Source: Gammaproteobacteria bacterium
Lineage (GTDB): Bacteria; Pseudomonadota; Gammaproteobacteria; Pseudomonadales; Pseudohongiellaceae
Direction: 5' to 3'
NCBI GenBank assembly: GCA_024644515.1
Contig: JAHEHN010000011.1
Coordinates: 1 to 52,939, forward strand
Length of the DNA stretch: 52,939 nt
Shown: positions 27,414-36,301 of the stretch, piece after piece
How positions within the stretch are numbered: the stretch's first letter is position 1
Layout: the number at the start of each line of letters is the position of its first letter
Program-made: the position numbers and the translations under genes
Notes under the pieces: model-generated
Databases searched by the model: none
Seen by the model: the letters and a program-made list of their open reading frames with translations, nothing else
What the model was told of the DNA's origin: nothing

Positions 27414-28178
27414 CTATTTAAGAAATTTATGTACCATGGCCTGAAACAACTCAGGCTGTTCGGCGTGTACCCAATGACCTGTCCCATCAATGGTCTGAAA
27501 CTGTGCTTTAGGAAACAGAGCCAGTATCTCTTTTTCATATTCTGGCAGCACATAGTCGGAATTACCGCCCCTGATAAATAACACGTCTTTCTTGCAGGGG
27601 GCTTCTGAAGCAAGTCCTTCAATCAGTTTAGGGTAGTCTTTCTGGATCACATCCACATTCATGCGCCAGCTATAGTTTCCTTCTTCATCCTTGAGCATAT
27701 TCGCCAACAGAAAATCACGCACACTTTTTTCCGCTATATATTCAGCGAGAATTTCATCTGCATCACTTCTGCTGTCGACCATATCCAGGCTCAGCTCATT
27801 CAGCCCGGCAAAAATTTGATCATGATGGGGCTTGTAGCTCACCGGAGCGATATCAACAATAACCAGCTTTTTCACCAGCTGAGGCCACATCAGGGCAAGC
27901 TGCATGGCGGTTTTGCCCCCCATGGAATGACCAATGAAATTGGCACTTTCAATTTCATGGATTTTCATGGTTTCGCGAACATCATTGGCCATTTCCAAAT
28001 AGGACATGGAATTTTGCCAGTCTGAGCGGCCATGATTGCGCTGATCGAGGCCATAGACACTGAAAGTATTGGCGAAAATTTTGGCATGTTGACTCCAGTT
28101 ACCCTGGTTTCCGAACAGGCCATGAAGAATGATGAGGGGGTCACCAACATCTGAATAGCGCTTACAAAATAGATCCAT
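27414..28178 (-). CDS. ybfF: Alpha/beta hydrolase, YbfF-like esterase
   Basis: A 254-residue cytoplasmic alpha/beta hydrolase. It shows LHGLFGNQGNW (oxyanion region), DQRNHGRSDW, nucleophile Ser in GHSMGGKTAMQLAL, and catalytic His in DGTGHWVHAEQP. The arrangement matches E. coli YbfF, an acyl esterase that acts on acyl-CoA and similar thioesters in vitro. Flanking genes are convergent (HNH) and same-strand (bcp, 204 bp upstream). Confidence 0.88.
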   Translation of the reverse strand: MDLFCKRYSDVGDPLIILHGLFGNQGNWSQHAKIFANTFSVYGLDQRNHGRSDWQNSMSYLEMANDVRETMKIHEIESANFIGHSMGGKTAMQLALMWPQLVKKLVIVDIAPVSYKPHHDQIFAGLNELSLDMVDSRSDADEILAEYIAEKSVRDFLLANMLKDEEGNYSWRMNVDVIQKDYPKLIEGLASEAPCKKDVLFIRGGNSDYVLPEYEKEILALFPKAQFQTIDGTGHWVHAEQPELFQAMVHKFLK

Positions 28179-28382
28179 ACCGGCTTAAATTCTACTCAAT
28201 GATAAAACGGTTAAACGGGACTTGTGTGAAGATTAAAAAAGACAGGAGCGGCTTTTTCTTCATACAGCTCCGAGCTCTTCTTTTATGATCTTCCAATTTT
28301 AAACTTTCCTTAAATTTAATTCTTTTAAAAGTTAGGGGATAGTCAAAGAATTATTAATCTATCCCTAAACATAATTTTCAAG

Positions 28383-28856
28383 CTATAGCAGGTTTTCCTT
28401 AATCCATGCCAGAACATCATCATGATGGGTCTTGGTGTTTACCTTTTCCATGATATGTTGAGTGCGGCCATCCTTGTCGATTATAAAGGTTGTTCTTTTC
28501 AGCCCCATAAATTCCCGGCCCATGAATTTCTTCAGACCCCACACACCATATTTATCTGCCACGGCATGATCTTCGTCGGAAAGTAAGGTGAAGTTCAGTT
28601 TGTCGCGTTCAGCAAATTTCAGCAGCCTGGGATAAGCATCAATACTGACACCCAAGACCTTGATACCGAGCTTTTTCAGGGTTTTTTCACTGTCTCTGAG
28701 TGCGCAGGCCTGAACGGTACAGCCCGGGGTCATCGCTTTTGGGTAGAAATACAGAACAACGATACTGCCCAGATAATCCTTCAAACTACACTTGTTGCCG
28801 TGCTGATCATGAAGAGTAAATGCGGGGGCTTTATTGCCGATTTTAGGTAATGCCAT
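28383..28856 (-). CDS. bcp: Thioredoxin-dependent peroxiredoxin Bcp
   Basis: A 157-residue atypical 2-Cys peroxiredoxin from ATG 28856, with the family start and length. Peroxidatic Cys46 lies in TPGCTVQAC and Cys51 sits five residues later as in E. coli Bcp (PrxQ). PAFTLHDQHG and FGREF-like segments (KKFMGREFMGLKRTTFIID) are conserved. It reduces hydroperoxides in the cytoplasm using thioredoxin. A CGGAG site precedes the start. Confidence 0.92.
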   Translation of the reverse strand: MALPKIGNKAPAFTLHDQHGNKCSLKDYLGSIVVLYFYPKAMTPGCTVQACALRDSEKTLKKLGIKVLGVSIDAYPRLLKFAERDKLNFTLLSDEDHAVADKYGVWGLKKFMGREFMGLKRTTFIIDKDGRTQHIMEKVNTKTHHDDVLAWIKENLL

Positions 28857-29009
28857 GGAGATCTCCGTTGTTATTGGCGTGAAGGATACTGCCACTTAAT
28901 CCAGACTGTCAAAAAGGATTTTGTACGATTTTTCTCTGTCGCTGGATTGCCCGCCAGAGACATCTGATGAAACATCTTAAGGAAAAGATAAAACTGCAAG
29001 TTGCCAGCT

Positions 29010-29441
29010 TTAAATGAATTTCTCCACCAGTTTTTCAGGATAAAAAGGCCTGCCACGCTCATTCAATGCTGTGGTGGTTATTCTGGCATTGAGCATGAGC
29101 GCCTGATCCAGGTTTCTGACAATTTCCTGTAGAAATACAAATTTCAAACGGCCTTCCTGGGCAACCTGGGTACGCACGGTAAAGTCGTCACCACTGCTCA
29201 GTGATGCCCGGTACTCAAGCTCGGCTTTCACTACCACCAGGTGAATATCACTGGCTGTCACTTTGGCAAAATCGACCCCCCTGGACTTTAGGAATTCATG
29301 GCGCGCATGTTCCAGATAATTCATGTACACCGAATTATTGACGACGCCCTGAAGGTCACATTCATAGTCTCTTACGGCAAGAGTCAGCTCATGGTTGCCA
29401 CTAGCACCAAGGCTCTGCTTGCTGGAATTATTATTGTTCAT
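29010..29441 (-). CDS. 4HBT family acyl-CoA thioesterase
   Basis: About 143 residues with a hot-dog fold signature: VRDYECDLQGVVNNSVYMNYLEHARHEFL, where the Asp in CDLQGVV is the catalytic acid of the 4-hydroxybenzoyl-CoA thioesterase class. It resembles YbgC/FadM-type enzymes that hydrolyse short or medium acyl-CoA. ATG 29441 is preferred; an in-frame GTG lies two codons upstream. The N-terminal stretch MNNNNSSKQSLGASG is low in structure. Confidence 0.85.
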   Translation of the reverse strand: MNNNNSSKQSLGASGNHELTLAVRDYECDLQGVVNNSVYMNYLEHARHEFLKSRGVDFAKVTASDIHLVVVKAELEYRASLSSGDDFTVRTQVAQEGRLKFVFLQEIVRNLDQALMLNARITTTALNERGRPFYPEKLVEKFI

Positions 29442-30030
29442 TCTCACAAGCCTTCTGTGGGGTGAGTGTTAATCCTGATTTTGTCGGGAACCCGATAACA
29501 GGCAATGACACATTCTATTAGAAGAGGCGCTTTTGCCCAAACCATTCTGCTGGAATTGTGCCGTGGTTTTTGCACAGGGAAAATCCACATAAAACAAGCG
29601 CTGAGCAAAGTTATCCACAGGTCGCGGTAAAAGTGCATTTCTGTGGATAATTCTGTGTAATATTTTTTCGGGAATTTCCATGCAATTACAAGGTAAATAA
29701 TTTTTAACCAAGAGTTTTAAAAGGAAATTATATTTTATCCATACATATCAATAGGTTAAAAAATATCAGTGAGTATTTTGGCAAGTTATCCATTTTTCTT
29801 AATCGGTAATATCACAATGATTCGCTATGTGCATAAAATTACTGGATTTATTCTAAATCAGCAGAAAAAACACATCTTATAGGGGCACGCTTGAAGCGCC
29901 TGTTGTGCTCTGTGATGACCCCGTTTTACCTTTCTTCAAGCTATTTCAGTTACACTTGAAAGGAATCCAGACCAGTCATGTTCTGATGTGGTGATAGCCA
30001 AAATAATTCCAACATTAACAAAGAGATATT
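29442..30030. other. Noncoding region with DnaA-box cluster
   Basis: A 589-bp AT-rich gap between divergent genes. Two perfect DnaA boxes TTATCCACA lie inverted at 29611-29619 (plus) and 29642-29650 (minus). Near-matches occur at 29581 (7/9), 29735 (8/9) and 29786 (7/9). The first three are spaced 30-31 bp apart. No other gene is supported. It could be an origin-related or DnaA-titration/reactivation site, or DnaA-regulated promoters. Confidence 0.6.
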
Positions 30031-30609
30031 ATGAAAACTGTTATGCAAACCCTGACCCGACGCCTGCCGGTATTACTCCTCTTATGCTTTTTCTCACCAC
30101 TCAGCACGGCCCAGGAATTCAACTGGGCACCGGACTACCCGGTCGGCGCCACTATTCCCATGCTGGAAGCGCCGGATCAAAATGGTACTGTTCAGACTCT
30201 CGGCAGTCTGTCGGGAGAGAAAGGCCTGATGCTGGTTTTTAATCGTTCCTTTGACTGGTGCCCTTACTGTAAAGCGCAGTTGGTCGGGCTTCAGGAAGCC
30301 AGCGCCAATCTGGAAGCTGCTGGTCTCAATATTGCCACCATCACCTATGATGCGGTGGACACACTGAAACTGGTTGAAGAGGATCTCGACATCAGCTTTG
30401 CCATGTTACATGACGAGGGGATCAAGCATGTAAATGCGTTTAATATTTTGAACACCAGTTATGAACCCGACAGCTTTGCTTACGGCGTACCGCAGCCGGG
30501 CATCATGCTGGTAAGTCCCGAGGGCGTAATTAAGGCCAAGTTTGCCGAAGAAAATTTTCGCATCAGACCAGACTGGTCAGATGTGATTGAGGCTGCTGCC
30601 AGACTCTAG
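30031..30609 (+). CDS. Secreted AhpC/TSA-type redoxin with CPYC motif
   Basis: A 192-residue protein with a signal peptide (about 1-28, LSTAQ). It has a thioredoxin-like fold of the AhpC/TSA group: PVGATIPMLEAPDQNG, then SFDWCPYCKAQLVGLQE with Cys77 and Cys80, and a conserved late cis-Pro region (VPQPGIMLVSPEGVI). The CPYC pair suggests thiol-disulfide or peroxidase chemistry in the periplasm. It is monocistronic and faces the next gene convergently. Confidence 0.83.
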   Translation: MKTVMQTLTRRLPVLLLLCFFSPLSTAQEFNWAPDYPVGATIPMLEAPDQNGTVQTLGSLSGEKGLMLVFNRSFDWCPYCKAQLVGLQEASANLEAAGLNIATITYDAVDTLKLVEEDLDISFAMLHDEGIKHVNAFNILNTSYEPDSFAYGVPQPGIMLVSPEGVIKAKFAEENFRIRPDWSDVIEAAARL

Positions 30610-30646
30610 ACAGGCAGTATCTGGCAAAGCTGTACGCTGAGACTGC

Positions 30647-31342
30647 TTACAGGCCGACCGTGGCCAGCAAGGGGTTATGATCCGACGCAGTCGAGTGTTG
30701 AGTGTGGGAATCATGCACCGTCAGGTCACGGACAAACATGTAATCCAGATGACGTCCGAAGACTTGTGAACGCCGGTCTTCTTCAAACAGCACTTCCATC
30801 AAGCCATGACGATTGGAAATCTCATCCAGTAACTGGGTACGCTGGTGACGCCAGGCATTGAAATCCCCGGCAAAAATTACTGGTCCCTGGTGGGCATCAA
30901 TATGTTTGAGCAAATCCTTTAACTGACGCGTGTAGGCATTCATGCCCAGGCTGAAATTTACCGCATGCAGGTTGATGACCAGTAATGGGTCGGGGTGATC
31001 AGTGAGGCCATAGGTGGTGATGTTGGCAGCCTTGGCGGTTCGAAAAACCGGCTCATTATGCCGCAGGCCACTTTCAGTGCGATGACCAACATTGGACACT
31101 GTCATTACGCCTGTGGTTCTGCCCGGCAAAGAGAAGCCCGGTGCAAAACTGCGATGCCAGTTATCACTGAAATGATCCAGAGACGCCCCTTCCTTATGCA
31201 CTTCCTGTAACAGGGCAAGATCCACAGAACGGCTAAGATCAGCCAGATCAGCACCCAGCTGAGTTCGTGACTGTTTCTTCACATTCCAGCTCAATACCCG
31301 GATATTCTCGGGGTTCAGCCTTGATTCAGATAAAATATTCAT
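30647..31342 (-). CDS. Endonuclease/exonuclease/phosphatase family protein
   Basis: A 231-residue Mg-dependent EEP-fold protein. Motifs in order are VLSWNVKK (metal Asn), LALLQEVH (metal Glu), INLHAVNF, IFAGDFNAW (Asp and Asn), LDYMFVRD, and ASDHNPLLA (catalytic Asp-His pair). No signal peptide, so it is cytoplasmic. Substrate could be DNA, RNA or a phospholipid; it cannot be told from sequence. Confidence 0.87.
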   Translation of the reverse strand: MNILSESRLNPENIRVLSWNVKKQSRTQLGADLADLSRSVDLALLQEVHKEGASLDHFSDNWHRSFAPGFSLPGRTTGVMTVSNVGHRTESGLRHNEPVFRTAKAANITTYGLTDHPDPLLVINLHAVNFSLGMNAYTRQLKDLLKHIDAHQGPVIFAGDFNAWRHQRTQLLDEISNRHGLMEVLFEEDRRSQVFGRHLDYMFVRDLTVHDSHTQHSTASDHNPLLATVGL

Positions 31343-31552
31343 AGTTATCAGTTAGTTGGCCTCTGCCATCAAAACACTTTGTAACTCTCTACAGAGCCAG
31401 ATATGGCATCTGCAGGGAAAAAATCAAGCAGGTAATCTTGGCTACCTTTGCTAACATAGCCACATGACTTTGCTTGATACACAATCCGGCTAACCCTGCG
31501 TAAACCCGGTATAAAGTTAACTTTCATTTGCCCATAGTAGCAATAATACGCT

Positions 31553-32263
31553 GTGAACAATCTGACATTTATCAACCTTTCACTAAATAAACTGCTTGTG
31601 GTCCTGCTGGCTGCAGGTCTGTTGAGTGCCTGTGCAACGTCAGAGCCTTCAAGAATTTCAGAGGAAGCCACCTATGAAGTGGTTGATATGTCTGGCAACT
31701 GGGAAAAGGATTATCAACTCAGCGATGATTTCGAGACCGAATTCAATCTGTATATGTTTGATATACAACGACGGTTGAATCCACAAAGTGACAATATCAA
31801 TCGCAGCACCACTTTTGGCAGTGGCGCTGCCGTTGGAAACCGGGAATCGGTTATCGGGCTCGCGCGTTTTACTGAAGAAATCACGCGCATGCCCCTGTTG
31901 CAGATTGAGCAGGATCGCGCCCGTATGCGTATCAAGCGCGAAGATGACTTTGCCCTGTTATGCGAATTTTTCAACCGCCAGACTTCGGTCACGCAAACTC
32001 CATTCGGTACAGAAGAATGTGGCTGGAACGGAGAGCAGTTGTTGTTCATGCTGAATCTTACGGATGGTCTGAGAATTTTTTATCAGGTGACCCTCTCCCC
32101 CAATGGTCAGCAACTAAATATCACCACGACAGTGAGTTCAGCCACTGTCTCAACCCCGCTGACCATCAGTAATTATTACCGGCGCTACGATATTCCGGAA
32201 AGCGATATCGACTGTATTCTGACACTGACACGCAATAATGTTTGCCGGCGGGTGGGCAATTGA
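31553..32263 (+). CDS. Lipoprotein of unknown function
   Basis: A 236-residue protein starting at GTG 31553. A hydrophobic stretch (KLLVVLLAAGLLSAC) ends in a lipobox with Cys27, so it is a lipoprotein. The mature part has an SGNWEKDYQLSDDF segment near the start and four further Cys. I do not recognise a family. Its TGA overlaps the TTG start of the next gene (TTGA), indicating translational coupling and a shared role. Confidence 0.78.
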   Translation: MNNLTFINLSLNKLLVVLLAAGLLSACATSEPSRISEEATYEVVDMSGNWEKDYQLSDDFETEFNLYMFDIQRRLNPQSDNINRSTTFGSGAAVGNRESVIGLARFTEEITRMPLLQIEQDRARMRIKREDDFALLCEFFNRQTSVTQTPFGTEECGWNGEQLLFMLNLTDGLRIFYQVTLSPNGQQLNITTTVSSATVSTPLTISNYYRRYDIPESDIDCILTLTRNNVCRRVGN

Positions 32264-33342
32264 ACATTGCCAAAAATATAGTCAGCTTGCTGCCCTGTGT
32301 CTGCACACTGCTGCTCTATTGCCTGGGCAGCAACCTAGCTCTGGCGCAGCCAAGCAATGATGAACGGCCGCTGCTTGATGTCAGCATCGAAATCTTTGCC
32401 ATGAATCTGCCGCAGGATGCCCTCACCCAACAGGCTGAAGATGTCTATCCTGCCGTACGCCAGGCCGAAGCGCGCTATCTGCCCTCTTTTCTTAAACTGA
32501 TTCTGGAGGAAAGTGTAACCTGGGGGGCGGTCAGATTACTGCCCGAGCCCGATAGCGGTGCTGAATTACAGATCTCGGCCAGCATCGTCAGTTCAAATGG
32601 CACACAACTGGAACTGGCCCTGATCGCCAGGGACGCTACCGGGCGGATCTGGGCTGAAAAAACTTATACCGGCACTGCGGTGGAAAGTGTTTCCCTGAAT
32701 CAGCCGCTGCTGGGGACTGATCCTTTTTTGTATCTTTACCAAAGCATTGCCTATGACCTGGCAGAAATGGCGAGCAGTCTAAGCAATGCCCAGCTTAACG
32801 AAATCAAGTCAGTTGCCCTGCTGCAATATGCCGCCTTACTGGCACCGGCTGTTTTTACTCCCTACCTGAGTAGTGATGAAAACAATATGATTTCCCTGGC
32901 CCGACTACCGGCAGACAACGATCCTTTTCTGCTCAGGGTGAAACAGATTCGTGAACATGAATATGTATTTATTGATGTGGTGGATGAGCAATACGAAAGT
33001 TTCTTTGTCACCATAAAGCCGGTTTATGACTTGTGGCGCAGGTATCGGCGCGAGCAGATTGCCAGTGAAATCGACAAGATCAATCGGGAAATGCGGCAGA
33101 GTAATGATCTTCGTCGTGGCAGCTATATGTCATTGCTGGAAAGCTACAACAACTTTCGCTGGGCGCGCATGCAGGACCAGTATCTGGATGAAATCAGTGA
33201 AGGTTTTACTAATGAAGTACTACCCACCGATATCACCCTTGAAGATTCCCTTTACCACCTTTCCGGCACCCTGGAAGAACAGTATCAGGAATGGAAATCT
33301 ATTCTGAAAGAGCTTTATGAACTCGATGAGCAGTCACCCTAA
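32260..33342 (+). CDS. Secreted protein of unknown function, coupled to the lipoprotein
   Basis: About 360 residues. TTG 32260 is chosen because it overlaps the upstream stop (TTGA), has GGGTGGG before it, and gives a compact signal peptide (VSLLPCVCTLLLYCLGSNLALA-QP). The mature part is mostly helical and acidic, with an early beta-like segment (LQISASIVSSNGTQLELALIARD). A late segment (residues about 260-300) is rich in Arg and Tyr (YDLWRRYRREQIASEIDKINR) and may be coiled-coil. I do not recognise it. Confidence 0.75.
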   Translation: MNIAKNIVSLLPCVCTLLLYCLGSNLALAQPSNDERPLLDVSIEIFAMNLPQDALTQQAEDVYPAVRQAEARYLPSFLKLILEESVTWGAVRLLPEPDSGAELQISASIVSSNGTQLELALIARDATGRIWAEKTYTGTAVESVSLNQPLLGTDPFLYLYQSIAYDLAEMASSLSNAQLNEIKSVALLQYAALLAPAVFTPYLSSDENNMISLARLPADNDPFLLRVKQIREHEYVFIDVVDEQYESFFVTIKPVYDLWRRYRREQIASEIDKINREMRQSNDLRRGSYMSLLESYNNFRWARMQDQYLDEISEGFTNEVLPTDITLEDSLYHLSGTLEEQYQEWKSILKELYELDEQSP

Positions 33343-33555
33343 AGGCATCGCCACTCCAAAGGACTGTGTTTCATAAAGGAAAGAGGCAAGGATTTCTGCA
33401 ACTCACAAGCAAGAAATACCGCAATTAACTTAACCCCACTAACTGCTCAGATCCGCTGTATATTTGATTTCATTGTTTAGTTTCACTACCCGGCCCGTTA
33501 TTTACCATAATGGCTCATCGCATGCATCAGCACCGCAACTATATGGGGACGAACT

Positions 33556-34011
33556 ATGAGTGAAGATTCCAAAGACATGAACAACACACCACTAAACCTG
33601 GAAGATGTGATGGATAATCTGAGCCGGCAAATATCCCCAGTCCCCGGATTCACTCCCCCTGCGGTCGGCAAAGATGCGCTGTACTGCCCGTTGCCAGCCA
33701 GTTGCAGTGCTGAGGAACAAAACGAGTTCCGAAGTGCTGCGGTATTTCTTGCATCCCTTGCTACTGAAGTAAAAGCCTGGCGTATGCAACTGCCTGAAAA
33801 CTACCAGCCCGCAGTCATTGCCGTTTTACACGGCGGCGTCCAGATCAATGTCCTGAAACTGGCCCAGGTCAGCTTTGATGGTATTCGTATTGAAGGCCTG
33901 ATTCAGGACAGCCCGGTCACGATGTTTACCCACCAGTCCACCGTACAGATGATGTGTTTTGCTACAGAAGTAAAAGAAGAAACCAAACCCCATTGGTTTT
34001 ATCTGGCCTGA
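33556..34011 (+). CDS. Conserved-looking hypothetical cytoplasmic protein
   Basis: A 151-residue soluble protein with no signal peptide or membrane segment, and not one I recognise. The N-terminal third is polar with two Cys (YCPLPASCSAEEQ). The C-terminal part has beta-like segments (PAVIAVLHGGVQINVLKL, FDGIRIEGLI). A GGGGACGA stretch precedes the ATG. Codon use and composition look like the neighbours. The gap 33343-33555 before it shows nothing clear. Confidence 0.7.
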   Translation: MSEDSKDMNNTPLNLEDVMDNLSRQISPVPGFTPPAVGKDALYCPLPASCSAEEQNEFRSAAVFLASLATEVKAWRMQLPENYQPAVIAVLHGGVQINVLKLAQVSFDGIRIEGLIQDSPVTMFTHQSTVQMMCFATEVKEETKPHWFYLA

Positions 34012-34165
34012 TCATAACGAGGAAGTGTAGTACTTTCTTCACACAAAACTCTAAAGCGCTATTTTATTGATATTTCTGAATTTATTGCTTTACTGAATAG
34101 AGACAATAGTAAAGTTTTGACTCATTGATGAGTGTTGTGCAATAGTAAACACTTGAGAATTCGGA

Positions 34166-34444
34166 ATGATAAAAAGTTTTCGCCATAAAGGGCTTGAAAG
34201 GTTTTTCACTACGGGAAGTATAGCCGGCATTCAAGCCAGGCATAAGCTTCGCCTGCAAGATCAATTACAGGCATTACACACGGCCGTAGTAATTGAAGAT
34301 ATGGCAATTCCTGGTTGGAACCTGCATCCCTTGAAAGGAAACTTTAAATCCCATTGGGCCATTAGAGTGAGCGGAAACTGGCGTATCGTATTCAAATTCT
34401 CAGACGGGCATGCCTATATTGTTAATTACGAGGATTACCACTGA
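34166..34444 (+). CDS. higB: HigB-type toxin (RelE/ParE superfamily)
   Basis: A 92-residue protein matching HigB mRNA interferases: MIKSFRHKGLERFFTTGS, then DMAIPGWNLHPLKG, then HWAIRVSGNWRIVFKF and a terminal YEDYH. HigB cuts mRNA on the ribosome. The toxin gene is first, as usual for higBA. Its TGA overlaps the ATG of the antitoxin gene (TGATG). Confidence 0.92.
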   Translation: MIKSFRHKGLERFFTTGSIAGIQARHKLRLQDQLQALHTAVVIEDMAIPGWNLHPLKGNFKSHWAIRVSGNWRIVFKFSDGHAYIVNYEDYH

Positions 34445-34737
34445 TGGACTTAGTGCAACACAACCCCATGCATCCGGGAAAGTTTATAAAACGTGTTTAC
34501 CTTACTCCCCATGACATTGGATCTAATGAGTTGTCCAGAAAATTGCAGGTGAGTGCTGGACTGGTAAGCAGAATGCTCAATGGCAAAACCGATGTCTCGC
34601 CAGCGATGGCAATTAAATTATCAAAGGTGTTGGGAAGAACTGCCGAAAGCTGGCTTGCCATGCAGGATAACTATAATTTATGGATTGCCCGTAAATCCAT
34701 TGACCTGGACAAATACGAATCGATTTCTTTTGCCTGA
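34444..34737 (+). CDS. higA: HigA-type antitoxin (Xre family)
   Basis: A 97-residue helix-turn-helix antitoxin: NPMHPGKFIKRVYLTP, then the HTH ELSRKLQVSAGLVSRMLNGK, then DVSPAMAIKLSKVLGRTAESWLAMQ. It binds HigB and represses the operon. It starts on the A of the toxin stop. The tail after residue 80 differs from short HigA proteins but is common. Confidence 0.92.
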   Translation: MDLVQHNPMHPGKFIKRVYLTPHDIGSNELSRKLQVSAGLVSRMLNGKTDVSPAMAIKLSKVLGRTAESWLAMQDNYNLWIARKSIDLDKYESISFA

Positions 34738-34785
34738 ACACAAGTAAAAAGAACCAGGATTTCTTCACGCCTGTTCTTTTTACTT

Positions 34786-34820
34786 GCGACTTGTGACTTG
34801 TGACTTCTAACTCGCGACTG
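34786..34820 (+). repeat. Heptamer tandem repeat A, five units
   Basis: GCGACTT, GTGACTT, GTGACTT, CTAACTC, GCGACTG in the 88-bp gap between the convergent higA and TPR genes, ending 5 bases from the TPR gene stop. Confidence 0.85.
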
Positions 34821-34825
34821 GTTTT

Positions 34826-36061
34826 TTATTTACAAACAAAATCCTGTCCACCCGCTGCCACACAAAAATCCCCCCACTTGCCAGTGGCCCGCCAGTAATC
34901 CACCAGACCCTTTTCCTGTACCAACTGATTGAAATCCGGCAGGCGGCGCATATCGTCATACACTTTGTCCCAGATCGCCGGACTTGCCATTTCACCAAAC
35001 CAGTAATCCAGAGCAAAATCGGGCTGCCCCATCAAGGCTGCCAGCTTTGCCACATAATCCATTTCCGCTCGGGTTACTGCGGGATCGTTGATCAATGCAA
35101 TTATATCTTCACGAGTCTGATCAAAGTCATTGATTGAAAGAATGTCTGCCATTTTCTCCATGAAATGCCTGGAAATTCTTGCAGCCTGAACATGTTCATC
35201 CTTATAAAAATCCCTTATCAATCGGGCAGCCCCCAAGGAATCTCCATTACGCATCGCAATCTCCCATGCAACAGCGCTAATTAGAAAATCACCATCATCA
35301 GTCAGGTCTGCGTTTGCAATCTGACGCGCAGCTTCCACCTTCCCTCGATACAATTCATGCAAGGCAATCTCATAAGTAAATTTTGTTGTAATAGGCGCCT
35401 GATGGCGAGCCCGCTCAAACATGGCAATTGCTTCGTTAAACTGACCCGTACTCGACAGCAGGTGGGCATAGGCTTCGATGGCACCTGTATCAATATAGCC
35501 AAATTGATCAAAATAATGTTGATAACGCTTTTCAGCTTCAAAGAACTGCCCATCATTTCGTAGTCTGTTGGCCTCTGTTAACAGTTGATTCGCCACTAAC
35601 ACATTATCTGCCTCAGGCTCAGAAGATTGATTGCTCACAGAATCAGCAATATTTCTTACTGGGCTTTCCTCAACAAACACCCCCGGCTCAGATTGGCTAT
35701 CAAGCGATCGAAGCTCAGGAGATCGGAGGGCAAAAATATCCACTAACATAATGGTCAGTGTCAGGATGACAATAGCGACAATGACTCTGTAGAAAATTTT
35801 TCCGTTACCAGCATTTTTCTGATTTTCCGCCTCGGTAACCTGCCAGTCCCGTGTCTTGTGCAGCATTTCATAGGCCAGTGTCATCAGCATGACCAAGGGA
35901 TAGCCCATAATCAGCATAAAGGCGAAACCACGTACAAGAATGCCAGGCCAATCATAAATTGGAGACAGCGTGCCGATTATCTGAATTACCAGCCATGACA
36001 CTGCCAGATAGGCACAACCTACCTTGAACAAAGCGCGTTTTTTTAATTCACTGAATTTCAT
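34826..36061 (-). CDS. Membrane protein with TPR-like C-terminal region
   Basis: A 411-residue protein. The N-terminus (ELKKRALFKVGCAYLAVSWL) and a second helix pair form the membrane module commonly seen in TPR regulators and adenylate cyclase-like proteins. Three transmembrane helices lie at about 14-30, 44-65 and 91-113. Residues about 155-300 are helical with TPR-type spacing (EANRLRNDGQFFEAEKRYQ, SSTGQFNEAIAMFERARH). No catalytic or DNA-binding domain is present, so this seems a shortened form in which only the scaffold remains. Function is unknown. Confidence 0.8.
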   Translation of the reverse strand: MKFSELKKRALFKVGCAYLAVSWLVIQIIGTLSPIYDWPGILVRGFAFMLIMGYPLVMLMTLAYEMLHKTRDWQVTEAENQKNAGNGKIFYRVIVAIVILTLTIMLVDIFALRSPELRSLDSQSEPGVFVEESPVRNIADSVSNQSSEPEADNVLVANQLLTEANRLRNDGQFFEAEKRYQHYFDQFGYIDTGAIEAYAHLLSSTGQFNEAIAMFERARHQAPITTKFTYEIALHELYRGKVEAARQIANADLTDDGDFLISAVAWEIAMRNGDSLGAARLIRDFYKDEHVQAARISRHFMEKMADILSINDFDQTREDIIALINDPAVTRAEMDYVAKLAALMGQPDFALDYWFGEMASPAIWDKVYDDMRRLPDFNQLVQEKGLVDYWRATGKWGDFCVAAGGQDFVCK

Positions 36062-36301
36062 GGATACTCTTTAGTTAAAATCTGAAAATCATCGGCATTC
36101 TTAAAAATGAGAAGTAAAATCTTCACTACCGAATTCAACACATGCCCGATTTATACAATTTTTCCATAAGTTAAGATAGTTAAAGGGTCTGATAAGTCAG
36201 ACTTCGAGCCAAAGTTGTAGCTAACCCGTTACTTCTTGAGTTTTAGGCCATTGATGGGAGACAATCGAAAAAAATTAAAAGCACTTTGGGGGGACCGTTC
36301 C

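Noticed and set aside
29444-29711. Small open frames on the minus strand between the thioesterase and redoxin genes
   Set aside because: They overlap the DnaA-box cluster, have no family features or ribosome sites, and lie in AT-rich noncoding DNA.
29581-29794. Calling this the chromosomal origin outright
   Set aside because: No origin-type neighbours (dnaA, dnaN, gidA, rpmH) and the skew cannot be judged from this window; kept only as a DnaA-box cluster.
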